Source: Mucilaginibacter tundrae
GTDB lineage: Bacteria > Bacteroidota > Bacteroidia > Sphingobacteriales > Sphingobacteriaceae
Length of the DNA stretch: 64,000 nt
Reading direction: 5' to 3'
Assembly (NCBI RefSeq): GCF_013408825.1
Contig: NZ_JACCBZ010000007.1
Span: 186,001-250,000 of the forward strand
Below are positions 46,519-55,889 of this stretch, piece by piece. The position numbers and the translations under genes are program-made. How positions within the stretch are numbered: the stretch's first letter is position 1; every line of letters begins with the position of its first letter. The notes beneath the pieces were generated by a model that was not told where the DNA came from, ran no database searches, and saw nothing but the letters and a program-made list of their open reading frames with translations.

Positions 46519-47523
46519 TTAAATCCTGCTTAATTTCATAGCTAATCTATGAGATGGCTTTTCGACAATTAAATAAAATAAATATGAGATAAAAACAGCT
46601 AAAAATACAAATAAGATGTAAGTGGACATGTTGTTTACCAGCCAAATAGACAGTATAGCATATATTAAAGGGTGGCACAGATACAGCGAATACGAAAATT
46701 TACCCATTGATTCAGTTAACGAATTAGGTTGATGATTTTTGAAGTATGCTATTTCGCTTTTTATCCATTTATACATTAGTAATGCAAAAATATTCATGGA
46801 AAGGATATAGCTTATATGCCAATATAATTGGCCGGCAACACAAAGGCAACTTACTGTAAATATTAAAAACCTATAAAAAGATAATTTACTAAAACTGATG
46901 CTTTTTAAGTTGTCTACGTTCTCAGCTATTAAAACACCCAAAAGCCAAACAGGTAAGCCAATTATCCACGTTAAAAACGGCCCCAATTGCCAGTAATAGC
47001 CCTGGTAAGCGCCAGTTTGAGTAAAAAATGCTAAAACATCGCGATGGGCGCCTGCCAGAATAATAATGAACGAAATTATGAATATGAAGAATGTTTTTTT
47101 TAACCAGCTTGTTTTAGTAATGGCGAGTAAAGGGTATAAGGCATAATAAATGAGTTCACAAATCAGGCTCCATATTACGGTTTTATCAGGATGATTAAAT
47201 TTAATACCCGCAACGTATATCACAATTAGTGGTATGAAAATTCTTAAGAAGCGACGTATTGCATATTGCTTTATGCTAACGATCCCATTTTTATAGTGAT
47301 GATGTATAACAAAACCTGATAGAATAAAAAAGGCCATAACAGCGGCTGTCCCATCCAAAGTATTTGCTAATATCAGGCCACAAAACCTTAATATATTTGA
47401 AGGTGAGATTTTTAGTGTGTAAACTAGTACAGTGCTATAGTGTGATAATAAAACTATAAATGCCAGCACAAATCTTATACTATCTAACCCTTTAATCCAC
47501 CTTTTATTATCAAGCGTGCTCAT
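46519..47523 (-). CDS. Acyltransferase 3 (OafA/YrhL-like)
   Basis: A 334-residue membrane acyltransferase with about ten helices. The family signature is visible: DSIRFVLAFIVLLSHYS near the N terminus with the conserved His, and the FFILSGFVIHHHY and RRFLRIFIPL segments. Such proteins move acetyl or other acyl groups onto exported sugars. It lies inside the polysaccharide locus, ten bases before the next GT, and overlaps the preceding GT gene by four bases. Confidence 0.9.
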   Translation of the reverse strand: MSTLDNKRWIKGLDSIRFVLAFIVLLSHYSTVLVYTLKISPSNILRFCGLILANTLDGTAAVMAFFILSGFVIHHHYKNGIVSIKQYAIRRFLRIFIPLIVIYVAGIKFNHPDKTVIWSLICELIYYALYPLLAITKTSWLKKTFFIFIISFIIILAGAHRDVLAFFTQTGAYQGYYWQLGPFLTWIIGLPVWLLGVLIAENVDNLKSISFSKLSFYRFLIFTVSCLCVAGQLYWHISYILSMNIFALLMYKWIKSEIAYFKNHQPNSLTESMGKFSYSLYLCHPLIYAILSIWLVNNMSTYILFVFLAVFISYLFYLIVEKPSHRLAMKLSRI

Positions 47524-48731
47524 ATAGATAGGATAGCATTATTTATGCAGGTTATAAACTTAGCGCCTTCCTTTTCCCAGTTTAAATCGGTTTGCCCCAG
47601 CTTAAAAGCCGATTGTTTGGTTTGATAAAGGATTGATCTGTCGTTATTATAGTTAGATAAAATATCAGCTAATTCTTCGGCATTGTTATAAATGCAACCC
47701 ACTTGAGGATGTTGATTTATAAAGGCAGCCTGCGCCGTAGTGTTGCTGACAATTACAGCCAAACCGCTTTGTATGTAAGTGAATATTTTATTGCTAAGCG
47801 CGATAGTGCGATTTAAACTAAGATCGGTTTCAGATGCGAAGCCAATATCGTACTGTCTTGCTATGTTAAATAGCTCCTCTGAATAAACAGGCTTATGAAA
47901 ATGAAGGGTGCATTTTGATTCTGGTTTAAGAAGGTTGACCAGATAGTTTTTATACTCATCGGTTTGAAAACCTAATAAATGCAGGTCAGATTCATTGTTA
48001 TAGATATTTATTGCTTCAATGATGGTTTCTAACCCACGATGGGGACCAATCGTTTGAGAAAACCAAAATAGTTGTAAAGGTTGCCTGGTGTTATGGATGA
48101 TTTCGTAAGTATCCGTTTTTGGAAAAACGTTTATTATTGTTGTTATGTCCCGATTAAACAAAGCGATATATTGAGCTGTAATTTGCGGACTTGAAGCCGT
48201 CATGTAGTCCAATTGCGGAATGTATTTTTCCTCAATTGTTGTTTTTAATATTACTCCCGGATTTGTAATATCATTACTCATTTCATTACGATGAAAGTCC
48301 TCGGCATCAAAGCCACATTTAGTTTTTGTTTTTTTAGCCGCGATAACCGCAATTGGTAATGCGCCAAGGTTATGTGCAATGTATAAGTTAGCTTTGCAGA
48401 TTATGGCTTTTTTTAACTGCCACCAGTAATTCCGGTTTATTTTAATGTTGATATTGCCACTGAAAGCATGCATCATTTTGCTTAACAAGCGACTGATTTT
48501 TGATGATAAGTTATAGCCAGTCCAGTTAAGGCAATCGTAGGTCCAATCAGGGTTTTGATTTAAAATATGCTGATCATGATCGATTAAATAAGGCACATAT
48601 TGTGTAAATATGATATGTACCTTATAACCCGCCTGAGATAGCGCCATTGCTTCTTTAACCAAACGTGGGTTTGATGCAATGTGCCCGGGGGTGATTAAAC
48701 AGACAATTTTTCCTGCTTGAATTGCTGCCAT
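47520..48731 (-). CDS. Glycosyltransferase (GT-B type)
   Basis: A 403-residue protein beginning AAIQAGKIVCLITPGHIASNPRLVK (the first 20 residues are shared with overlapping sequence of the previous gene). A GT4-like donor domain is seen in PLQLFWFSQTIGPHRGLETI and the later GFASETDLSLNRTIALSNKI. The ATG at 48731 makes a 37-base overlap with the upstream GT gene, the longest overlap in this locus. The N-terminal residues are fairly polar, so a shorter start cannot be excluded, but no nearby in-frame Met fits the fold. Confidence 0.78.
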   Translation of the reverse strand: MAAIQAGKIVCLITPGHIASNPRLVKEAMALSQAGYKVHIIFTQYVPYLIDHDQHILNQNPDWTYDCLNWTGYNLSSKISRLLSKMMHAFSGNINIKINRNYWWQLKKAIICKANLYIAHNLGALPIAVIAAKKTKTKCGFDAEDFHRNEMSNDITNPGVILKTTIEEKYIPQLDYMTASSPQITAQYIALFNRDITTIINVFPKTDTYEIIHNTRQPLQLFWFSQTIGPHRGLETIIEAINIYNNESDLHLLGFQTDEYKNYLVNLLKPESKCTLHFHKPVYSEELFNIARQYDIGFASETDLSLNRTIALSNKIFTYIQSGLAVIVSNTTAQAAFINQHPQVGCIYNNAEELADILSNYNNDRSILYQTKQSAFKLGQTDLNWEKEGAKFITCINNAILSI

Positions 48732-49960
48732 TTATTTGCTACTATTTCGGCTAATTTTTGTCGGTATTGCGGCCATTGCCAGTTGGCGGCCTTTTGTTTG
48801 GCTGCGTTGCCGCATGCTGCTACCTGTTGTGGGTTAGCAACACACCACTGCATTTGAGCTGAGAGCTTATCTATATCGCCCGCGGAGACGATCCAACCAT
48901 CTTTGCCGGGTTCGATTACGTCAGGACCGCAGCAATTTTCGGAAGCAATAACCGGGATACCTTGCGACATAGCTTCTGTAATCACCATGCCGAAACCATC
49001 GGCAAGGGTGGGGAGTACAAAAACATCAGCCTGCTGGTAAAGCAACATTAATTCATCATGCGGAATGTTTTCTTTGGTAATTACTTTACCCGGCAAGTTT
49101 TCCCGCAAATGCTGCGGTAACTGCATTTTGCCAATTAGCCAGAGTTCTGCTTTATCATCTGAAAAATTACAGTTGCGCCAGGCCTGATATAATAGATGGG
49201 AACCTTTACGTAATGATTGGTTACCGGCATAAATAAATACCATTGGTTTTTTACCGGGTTCAGCCTTTGTCTGTTGTATGACAGGCGGGAACCCTAAAGG
49301 TATAACGGTTATCTTTTGCGGATCGACGCCACCGGCAATCAGTGTTTTTTTAGTAAACGTTGAATTACAAATAATGAGTGAAGCCATCGATAATTCTTGA
49401 TCGCGGCGAGCATTTCTTTTTTTTGCTTTGTGGTTAACTAATAACGCCGAGCCCTCGGTTTTTAATTCAGGATATAAAGCAGTTTGTTTTTTTACTATCG
49501 CATCAAAAAAAGCATGGTGCTGGCTAGGCTGCTCATATATGCCAAAAATATTAAGTTCCCAGGCTTTTTTTAAGGTTGATAATGCCGCGTGCTCATAAGT
49601 ATGAACGGCATCAACATTTTGATTGAGGTTTCTGGCTACCCAATTGTCGAAACCTAATTCTGACCACTCCCAAATTCTGTCGGCTGCTATTGGGCCTAAT
49701 TCTCGGGAAGCGATGCTTCTTAGCAACTCAGGTAGTGGGCGGGAAACGAATTTGTCGATAGGCAATTCATGAAATGATCGCCTGTTTATTTCTTTTTCCA
49801 ACGACTTGATCTTCTTCAGGACAGAAGAAAAAACGTTTTTAGGATGCTCAAAAAAGGAGGTGTAAAAATGATCTAGATAACCGGCTTCCTGATAAGCCAT
49901 ACCCGTTTGCTTTACGTGCGGTGGTACGGATGGGTTGGATACGACTATCTTTAAACTCAA
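48695..49960 (-). CDS. Glycosyltransferase family 4
   Basis: A 421-residue GT-B enzyme. The donor domain has MVFIYAGNQSLRKGSHLLYQAW and the motif GFGMVITEAMSQGIPVIASE, both of the GT4 type. The N-terminal domain (KIVVSNPSVPPHVKQTGMAY) is of the same family. It overlaps the preceding gene by four bases and the following GT by 37. Confidence 0.87.
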   Translation of the reverse strand: MSLKIVVSNPSVPPHVKQTGMAYQEAGYLDHFYTSFFEHPKNVFSSVLKKIKSLEKEINRRSFHELPIDKFVSRPLPELLRSIASRELGPIAADRIWEWSELGFDNWVARNLNQNVDAVHTYEHAALSTLKKAWELNIFGIYEQPSQHHAFFDAIVKKQTALYPELKTEGSALLVNHKAKKRNARRDQELSMASLIICNSTFTKKTLIAGGVDPQKITVIPLGFPPVIQQTKAEPGKKPMVFIYAGNQSLRKGSHLLYQAWRNCNFSDDKAELWLIGKMQLPQHLRENLPGKVITKENIPHDELMLLYQQADVFVLPTLADGFGMVITEAMSQGIPVIASENCCGPDVIEPGKDGWIVSAGDIDKLSAQMQWCVANPQQVAACGNAAKQKAANWQWPQYRQKLAEIVANKWQQFKQEKLSV

Positions 49961-50880
49961 TCTTTTGCTAACTGTAAGTAGTTTTTCCAGGCCGGAAGGT
50001 CGACAGTTTCATTACCTGCTTGTGCAGGTGGAAATTTACCGGCCTTTACATTCTCTATTATACTAGGAAGTAACTCCAGGAATAATTGTCCTTTGTCCTC
50101 TGGATGAATAAACCATGTATCTTCCTGTATAAAATAGCGGGTTTTAAAAAGTTTGCTTTTAAGGCTTTTGGTAATAATGCTTTCAAAAGCAGGAGGATAG
50201 GTGCGTTTTAATACCCGTCGTGCGGTAAGCTCAGGCCAATATTTAATATCTATTAACGGGCGCTGCTGCATAAATAGCTCCTTGTTGAGCAATAAGCAGC
50301 GGGTACTGAACCAGTGAATATCAGTAAATTTTGCTCCTGCCGGATCTATGCTTTTTTGCGGAGACGGGCATGGCGATACCGCGATAATATCTTTTTCTGT
50401 TTCCAGGTTTTTAATACCTTCTAATATCCAATCGGTGCCGGGTAGTTGATGTAAAATAATATCGCCATCGTAGCGTACCACATATTTGGTATCGCAGTTA
50501 GCCAAGCCAACCATATAGGCGGTGATAGGCGCACCCCTGAAATCATGGGTTTCTTTCAGCCTGTTATTGAAAAACTGCGCGGCTAACTTTTTAATTGAAG
50601 GATCACCGGTTTTTAGTTCGATAATTTTATCTGCAAGGCCTTCATCTTTCAACTTATATACGGCTTCAGTTATCAGGCGGATATTTTCTGAATACTTCGG
50701 CTCCGCATAGCGTTTGGCATGGTCATAGAAAGTAGCGAAGGGTGCTTTAATGCTATCGATGACGATGACAATATCTTTTACCGCTTCGCGATGTGCCTGG
50801 GCCAACGCTTTTACCGTAAGATAACCATAGGCGGCATCCCCGGCAGACAAATTAATTAATAAAGAAGCATCCGCAGGCAT
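49957..50880 (-). CDS. GT-A-like glycosyltransferase, unassigned family
   Basis: A 307-residue soluble protein. A GT-A type metal-binding motif is plausible in KYVVRYDGDIILH (DGD), followed by DIIAVSPCPSPQKSIDP and HWFSTRCLLLNKELF, as in proteins that treat a nucleotide-sugar donor. I recognise no named family. Its start touches the next gene by one base and its end overlaps the following GT4 by four bases. Confidence 0.6.
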   Translation of the reverse strand: MPADASLLINLSAGDAAYGYLTVKALAQAHREAVKDIVIVIDSIKAPFATFYDHAKRYAEPKYSENIRLITEAVYKLKDEGLADKIIELKTGDPSIKKLAAQFFNNRLKETHDFRGAPITAYMVGLANCDTKYVVRYDGDIILHQLPGTDWILEGIKNLETEKDIIAVSPCPSPQKSIDPAGAKFTDIHWFSTRCLLLNKELFMQQRPLIDIKYWPELTARRVLKRTYPPAFESIITKSLKSKLFKTRYFIQEDTWFIHPEDKGQLFLELLPSIIENVKAGKFPPAQAGNETVDLPAWKNYLQLAKD

Positions 50881-51914
50881 TAGTTTTTGTTTATCATTTT
50901 TAAATAAAGGCTCTCGTATGCCGCAGCCATCATCGTACTGCTAAAGCGCTTTTCCGCGTCGTCACGGCAGTTTTTTCGGTCGATATTATTGATGTTTTGT
51001 ATTGCTATAGCCATTTCGTTTACATCGGCACAAAGAAATCCATTATAGCCGTTTAAAACAATTTCGGTAGTTGAGCCACCCTTAAAAGCAACGATTGGTG
51101 TACCGCAGGCTAATGCTTCAGCCATTACAATTCCAAAAGGCTCGTTCCATTCAATCGGCATTAAAAAAGCGGAGGCAGAGCCGAGTAAATTATTTTTTTG
51201 TTCGTCGTTTACCGGGCCGATGTAGGTTATTTGTTCGCCATCGATAAAAGGCTCTATCTGCTCATCAAAATAAGCCTGTGCATAGTCGGGTATATTTCCC
51301 GCAATTACTAATTTTTTGTTGGTTTGCTTTGCGATAGTGATGGCGTGGTGTGCGCCTTTAATAAGCTCTATCCGCCCTAAAAAAACTAAGGGCGCATCAT
51401 TGTCAACCTCGGCGCGAAAAGTATAATCATCCATCGACACGGAATTATATATTGTTGACGCTGGTGCGAAAGGGGCGATTTGATTGGTGATGTAATTGCT
51501 ACACCCGGTAAACATTAAACTACCTTTTGCCGAGATTCTCATCGATTTTTGTATCTGCGGAAGTGTTGGCTCTCTTTGATAACTCATGATCTTGGGAATG
51601 GCGGTTGGCAGTAAGGCAGATAGGTAAGCAAGTCGGCCGAAAGAATGGATTACATCAGGCTTTGAAAATAACAATCTGCTTATTGAGAATGTATTCCCTA
51701 TTAAACCTGGAATACTTTGTTGTGCAGAAGGATAGCTACATTGTTTATCGGCTACTGTTTTAGAATCGGGGTGGGCAAATAAGCTTACCCTGTGACCTTT
51801 CTGTTTTAGCTCGATGATCAGACTGTTAATAATACGTTCTATACCGCCATACAATATCGGAGGAACCGGAAACTCAGGATCAGCGATGATAGCGATATGT
51901 AGTTTTGCCGCCAT
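50880..51914 (-). CDS. Glycosyltransferase family 4
   Basis: A 344-residue GT-B enzyme. N-terminal HIAIIADPEFPVPPILYGGIERI and donor-domain VFLGRIELIKGAHHAITIAK are of the GT4 type, and the motif EPFGIVMAEALACGTPIVAF is intact. It shares one base with the gene on each side. Confidence 0.9.
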   Translation of the reverse strand: MAAKLHIAIIADPEFPVPPILYGGIERIINSLIIELKQKGHRVSLFAHPDSKTVADKQCSYPSAQQSIPGLIGNTFSISRLLFSKPDVIHSFGRLAYLSALLPTAIPKIMSYQREPTLPQIQKSMRISAKGSLMFTGCSNYITNQIAPFAPASTIYNSVSMDDYTFRAEVDNDAPLVFLGRIELIKGAHHAITIAKQTNKKLVIAGNIPDYAQAYFDEQIEPFIDGEQITYIGPVNDEQKNNLLGSASAFLMPIEWNEPFGIVMAEALACGTPIVAFKGGSTTEIVLNGYNGFLCADVNEMAIAIQNINNIDRKNCRDDAEKRFSSTMMAAAYESLYLKMINKN

Positions 51915-53155
51915 TATTTATTGTAAACGGCTATCATTTCCTGTGCCAGATCAGTTTGTGTGCGTTGCGGGGGATAGTTGAACTTAGTATTTGGATAGGC
52001 TGGCAAATTATTTAGCAATTTGGCTAATGCTTCGGAATCGTCATACTGATACGTTGTAACCGGGTAGTTTAGGCCTGCCCATTCGCGCATTCCACCTAGG
52101 TTACTGGCGATAACCGGGATATGCCGGGCGATGGATTCAAACATTACATAAGGTCCGGTTTCATTGCACACGGATGGAATGCATAATACGTTTAGCTGTT
52201 TGTAAAATGAGCCAATGTTATCGGGGGTATAGTTATAGTCCCATTTTATATTAGGTGAATCTTCTGATTCGCTTAACAGTGTCTCTAAATATTTATTCTC
52301 CGCCGGTACTTTAATGGCTGCGATTAACAGGGTAAAACGTGTTGTATCGAGTTGTTTAAAAGCTTCCATTAGGATATGTAAACCTTTCTCGGGACTTATA
52401 CGCCCTGCGAATCCTATTGTAATATGATCGCTGGCTTTTGCTTCCTGCTGATTGCTGATCTGCTTAAATGTATGCCTGCTAAGGTTTAATTGACCAGGGT
52501 TAAAGGCATTGATCAAAAAAACATCCTGCTGCCAATTACTCATGGTAACAATGGTTGAACAAACTGTTTTAATTTTTTCCAGATGATCCTTTTTTATGGA
52601 TGATGCCTGTGAAAGCAGGGGCGGTTGTTTTAATACGCGCATTATTTTCGCACTAATTGGGCTTATTGATTTTGGGAGCCCCCGAGCATTTAGGTAACAC
52701 GACAAGCAGGTATTAAGCCGTACTTTTCCATCGCAAATTTCTTTGCCATAGCGCATTAAATCTCCCCGTAAACAGGTGTTTCCGGGGATGTGCGAGGTGA
52801 AGATTACCTTTGCGCCTGTTTGCTTTGCAGCTTGGTAATGATAAGTACTTATGGATGTGGTTAAAGTATGAAAATGAACTACATTAGCCTTTAATTCAGA
52901 TAGTTTATTGATAAAGGATTGCAGATTATTGGCTGGTATAACGCCCGCGATAACCGTTTTGCTGTTATCAGTATTGGGTGGTATGGTATGAACATCAAAT
53001 TGATCGTATTGATAGCTAGCCGAAGAGTAGCTAATGGTAAGGATGATTACATCTATACCGTCGACACGTAAAGCTTGTGCCAATTCATAAACATATTTTT
53101 CTGTTCCTCCGCTTGATTGTGGGTAAAAGTAATCTGTTACTAATAAAACCCTCAT
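51914..53155 (-). CDS. Glycosyltransferase family 4
   Basis: A 413-residue GT-B enzyme. N-terminal RVLLVTDYFYPQSSGGTEKYV and donor-domain ITIGFAGRISPEKGLHILME are visible, with ETGPYVMFESIARHIPVIAS as the E-x7-E-like motif. A cysteine-rich insert (IPGNTCLRGDLMR, KEICDGKVRLNTCLSC; about residues 128-160) is unusual among the neighbours and could bind a metal. It overlaps the preceding GT2 gene by four bases. Confidence 0.88.
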   Translation of the reverse strand: MRVLLVTDYFYPQSSGGTEKYVYELAQALRVDGIDVIILTISYSSASYQYDQFDVHTIPPNTDNSKTVIAGVIPANNLQSFINKLSELKANVVHFHTLTTSISTYHYQAAKQTGAKVIFTSHIPGNTCLRGDLMRYGKEICDGKVRLNTCLSCYLNARGLPKSISPISAKIMRVLKQPPLLSQASSIKKDHLEKIKTVCSTIVTMSNWQQDVFLINAFNPGQLNLSRHTFKQISNQQEAKASDHITIGFAGRISPEKGLHILMEAFKQLDTTRFTLLIAAIKVPAENKYLETLLSESEDSPNIKWDYNYTPDNIGSFYKQLNVLCIPSVCNETGPYVMFESIARHIPVIASNLGGMREWAGLNYPVTTYQYDDSEALAKLLNNLPAYPNTKFNYPPQRTQTDLAQEMIAVYNK

Positions 53156-54093
53156 TTGCTTAAGTTGCGTTTTATTGCTGCCAGTTTTTCGGCATTTTTA
53201 AAGCCCAGAAGCTTGCTGATATTATGATGTAGTGCTGGCTCGGCCGGAATATAACCGGGTGCTATTTTTAGTAGAAGGTCTATTCCTTTTTCAAATAACT
53301 TTGATTTCGAAATGGAAAACTCTGTAATGCAATATCTTAAAGAATTGATAAGCGCTTGCTTTTTATCAGGGTTTTCTTCAAGTCCATCTTTCCAGCGTTC
53401 ATATATTTCACTGGTATTTACAAAACAATCTGTTACAAAAGCAAGTGAATTTCGCTGAGATAGGGATCGGGTTTGCATGATACGGTATTGTGCCTGTACA
53501 CCGGGCACATATATAAATTTACTGATAGCAGCAGCATCTAATAAATATCGTGCATCCTGAATAACCGGAAGATTTGATTTCCAGGTTAATTGATCGGTGA
53601 TCTTTCTTGAAAAAAGTAAAACTGCAGGCGGGCACCAAAAATTATTAAAAATATCCAATTCGGCATCGGTACTTATTTGCCGGGTTATAGTTTCTACAAC
53701 ATTTAATTCTTCACCTTTTTGGGTGAATTTTTGCCATTCTCCATAAGCAATATCGGCCTGGTTATCAATCAGCGCTTTCAGTTGCTGTTTAATTTTACCG
53801 GGCATTAGCAGATCGTCGCTGTCGAGGTATTGGATATAATCTCCCTTGGCATGCTCTAATCCGGTTGTACGGGCAGCACTAACGCCATGGTTCTCGGTAG
53901 TGATGATCTTACAGCTTTCTCTATAATTATTAATTATTACATGCGACTGGTCGGTTGAGCCATCGTTTACGATGATTACTTCGAGGTTAAATGACTCATC
54001 CTTTTGGCCTAATGCGGATTGTATAGTAGCAGGCAATGTTGCAGCGGCATTATAAACAGGGATAATTATTGAAACTGTTTGTATATCAGCCAA
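53152..54093 (-). CDS. Glycosyltransferase family 2
   Basis: A 313-residue GT-A enzyme. The family signatures VSIIIPVYNAAATLPATIQSA, VIIVNDGSTDQSH and YIQYLDSDDLL (DxD-like metal site) are clear. It lies directly before the GT4 gene and is adjacent to a GT8-like gene. Confidence 0.9.
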   Translation of the reverse strand: MADIQTVSIIIPVYNAAATLPATIQSALGQKDESFNLEVIIVNDGSTDQSHVIINNYRESCKIITTENHGVSAARTTGLEHAKGDYIQYLDSDDLLMPGKIKQQLKALIDNQADIAYGEWQKFTQKGEELNVVETITRQISTDAELDIFNNFWCPPAVLLFSRKITDQLTWKSNLPVIQDARYLLDAAAISKFIYVPGVQAQYRIMQTRSLSQRNSLAFVTDCFVNTSEIYERWKDGLEENPDKKQALINSLRYCITEFSISKSKLFEKGIDLLLKIAPGYIPAEPALHHNISKLLGFKNAEKLAAIKRNLSK

Positions 54094-54981
54094 TTAGAAT
54101 TTTGATTTGATAATGATCCGTGATAATAATGAACGTTCAAACCATTGCTTTTGCAGATAAGTTAGTTTGAAATTATTCTTTACAGGTGTGTTGTTTTTAA
54201 ACATATAACTATACCACAGGTCATCATAAGCATTGGGTGATCTTGACGGTATGCCGGTAATATTCCAGGGTTTATTTTTACCTGTGCAATGCAAAAAGGC
54301 ATGCGGCCTGAAATTGCCTATATGAAAAAACGGGTTTTCGTGGATGTTGATAGCACGCCAATCGGGCATTTGAATAGTGACCAAACTATTGAGCGGCAGC
54401 GTTTGAAGGATAGCATTGAGGGTGTCCTGATCGGCCATCGGGAGCTTTGGATTATCAAATAGATAAGCTTTCGGGTCGAGGTGTTTATTGCTGATCTCTT
54501 TCCAATCTTCTAGTATTTGTTTATGCTGATTGAAGACCCCGGCAAAAAAACCTGAGTTATAATACCATGAATGCTCTGAAATATCACTGTTTTTAAACGG
54601 ATAAATCTCGGCCCAATACGACCTGCGGTATTCGTGCTGACTAACGATGCCGTCAATACAGGCTATAAATTTATTGGATACTAAGAGTCTTTCCAATTCC
54701 GGGATGAAATCAGCGTGGGTAAGTACAATATCTGCATCAAAAAATATAAAATTATCTGATGGGTGGGTTAATATCAATACCGATTTGAGGTTTACGCCAT
54801 TCCAATCCGAGTTGAATACAATTTGGGTAACGCCATCGATGTTGTCAAGTTCCGATAGGTGGGTATCGGTACCTACCACAATCGGATTGGTTAAACCAAA
54901 CAACCGGATAGAATTGATCAACGCAAAGGCGCCGTATTTATAGTTGCCAGTTGAAACGGTGTAAATGGTGGTATGGTTCAA
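54094..54981 (-). CDS. Glycosyltransferase, GT8-like
   Basis: A 295-residue GT-A enzyme. The metal-binding DxD is in NFIFFDADIVL, and the C-terminal part has HIGNFRPHAFLHCTGKNKPW, reminiscent of GT8 enzymes in which a C-terminal H-x2-G-x-x-K-PW motif occurs. It abuts the genes on both sides with no spacer, within the glycosyltransferase run. Confidence 0.75.
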   Translation of the reverse strand: MNHTTIYTVSTGNYKYGAFALINSIRLFGLTNPIVVGTDTHLSELDNIDGVTQIVFNSDWNGVNLKSVLILTHPSDNFIFFDADIVLTHADFIPELERLLVSNKFIACIDGIVSQHEYRRSYWAEIYPFKNSDISEHSWYYNSGFFAGVFNQHKQILEDWKEISNKHLDPKAYLFDNPKLPMADQDTLNAILQTLPLNSLVTIQMPDWRAINIHENPFFHIGNFRPHAFLHCTGKNKPWNITGIPSRSPNAYDDLWYSYMFKNNTPVKNNFKLTYLQKQWFERSLLSRIIIKSKF

Positions 54982-55887
54982 TTAATAAAGTTTTGATTTG
55001 CTGAACTTATACTTAGCAAGGTAATAAATATAATAAAGTAAGAACGTTTTAGACAGTGAAAAAGCGGCCTTTACTAATGATTGGGTCTCGGCAGTATTTT
55101 GCAAAGTATTGCGTGCCCACGCCGATGCCCATTTTTTTATTTGCGGTATACTTGGGTAAACATTCAGGTTAGTTTTAAAGTATTGCATCAACCTGAACGC
55201 CTCCGGCAAGTATTTACCAGTTTTATAAGCGATGTCGGATACACTGGTTTCGTGCCTGCGATAAAAATTTAGTATCTGTTGATGCCTGACAACATTTCCT
55301 TTAAGGGCAAGGCTGGTCCAGAATAACCAATCGCCTGATGATCTAAAATCAACAAAATCAGATATTACCTGCTGGTTTATCTTGTCTTTACGGAATACCA
55401 CGCAACTCGCGTTTACAAACTGTGCATTGATGTTGTGCTGATGTATGAACTCTTTGCCAATGTATAATTTATTTTCAGCGGTTGGCTTTTGTTTTTGATT
55501 GATAAAACCGTCGTAATCTGTTGTAGAATCACAAAATGCAAAGGCACATCGCTTGTTCTCATCCAGCAATGGGGCTATATTTTCTAGAAAATCCAAGTCG
55601 GCTATATCGTCGCTTTCAGCTATCCAGATGTATTCCGTTTCTGCTAACGCAATTCCTTTTTTCCATTGTATAAAAGGTGATCCTGTATTTACTTCGTTAT
55701 AAATAATGCGCTTAACTTTTTCGTGGCCGCGATACTGCTCAATAATCTCAGCACTGTTATCGGTTGAGCAGTCATCTAAAATGATCACCTCAAAATCGCG
55801 ATAAGTTTGATCCACAACGGAATCAATGCGCTGTTTTAGATAAGCTGCGTGGTTATAATTGGGGATGATAACAGTAACTAAAGGCAA
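54982..55887 (-). CDS. Glycosyltransferase family 2
   Basis: A 301-residue GT-A enzyme. VTVIIPNYNHAAYLKQRIDS, VIILDDCSTDNS and YIWIAESDDIA carry the nucleotide- and metal-binding motifs. Its C terminus is basic and aromatic. It is directly followed by the GT8-like gene. Confidence 0.9.
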   Translation of the reverse strand: MPLVTVIIPNYNHAAYLKQRIDSVVDQTYRDFEVIILDDCSTDNSAEIIEQYRGHEKVKRIIYNEVNTGSPFIQWKKGIALAETEYIWIAESDDIADLDFLENIAPLLDENKRCAFAFCDSTTDYDGFINQKQKPTAENKLYIGKEFIHQHNINAQFVNASCVVFRKDKINQQVISDFVDFRSSGDWLFWTSLALKGNVVRHQQILNFYRRHETSVSDIAYKTGKYLPEAFRLMQYFKTNLNVYPSIPQIKKWASAWARNTLQNTAETQSLVKAAFSLSKTFLLYYIYYLAKYKFSKSKLY

Positions 55888-55889
55888 AG

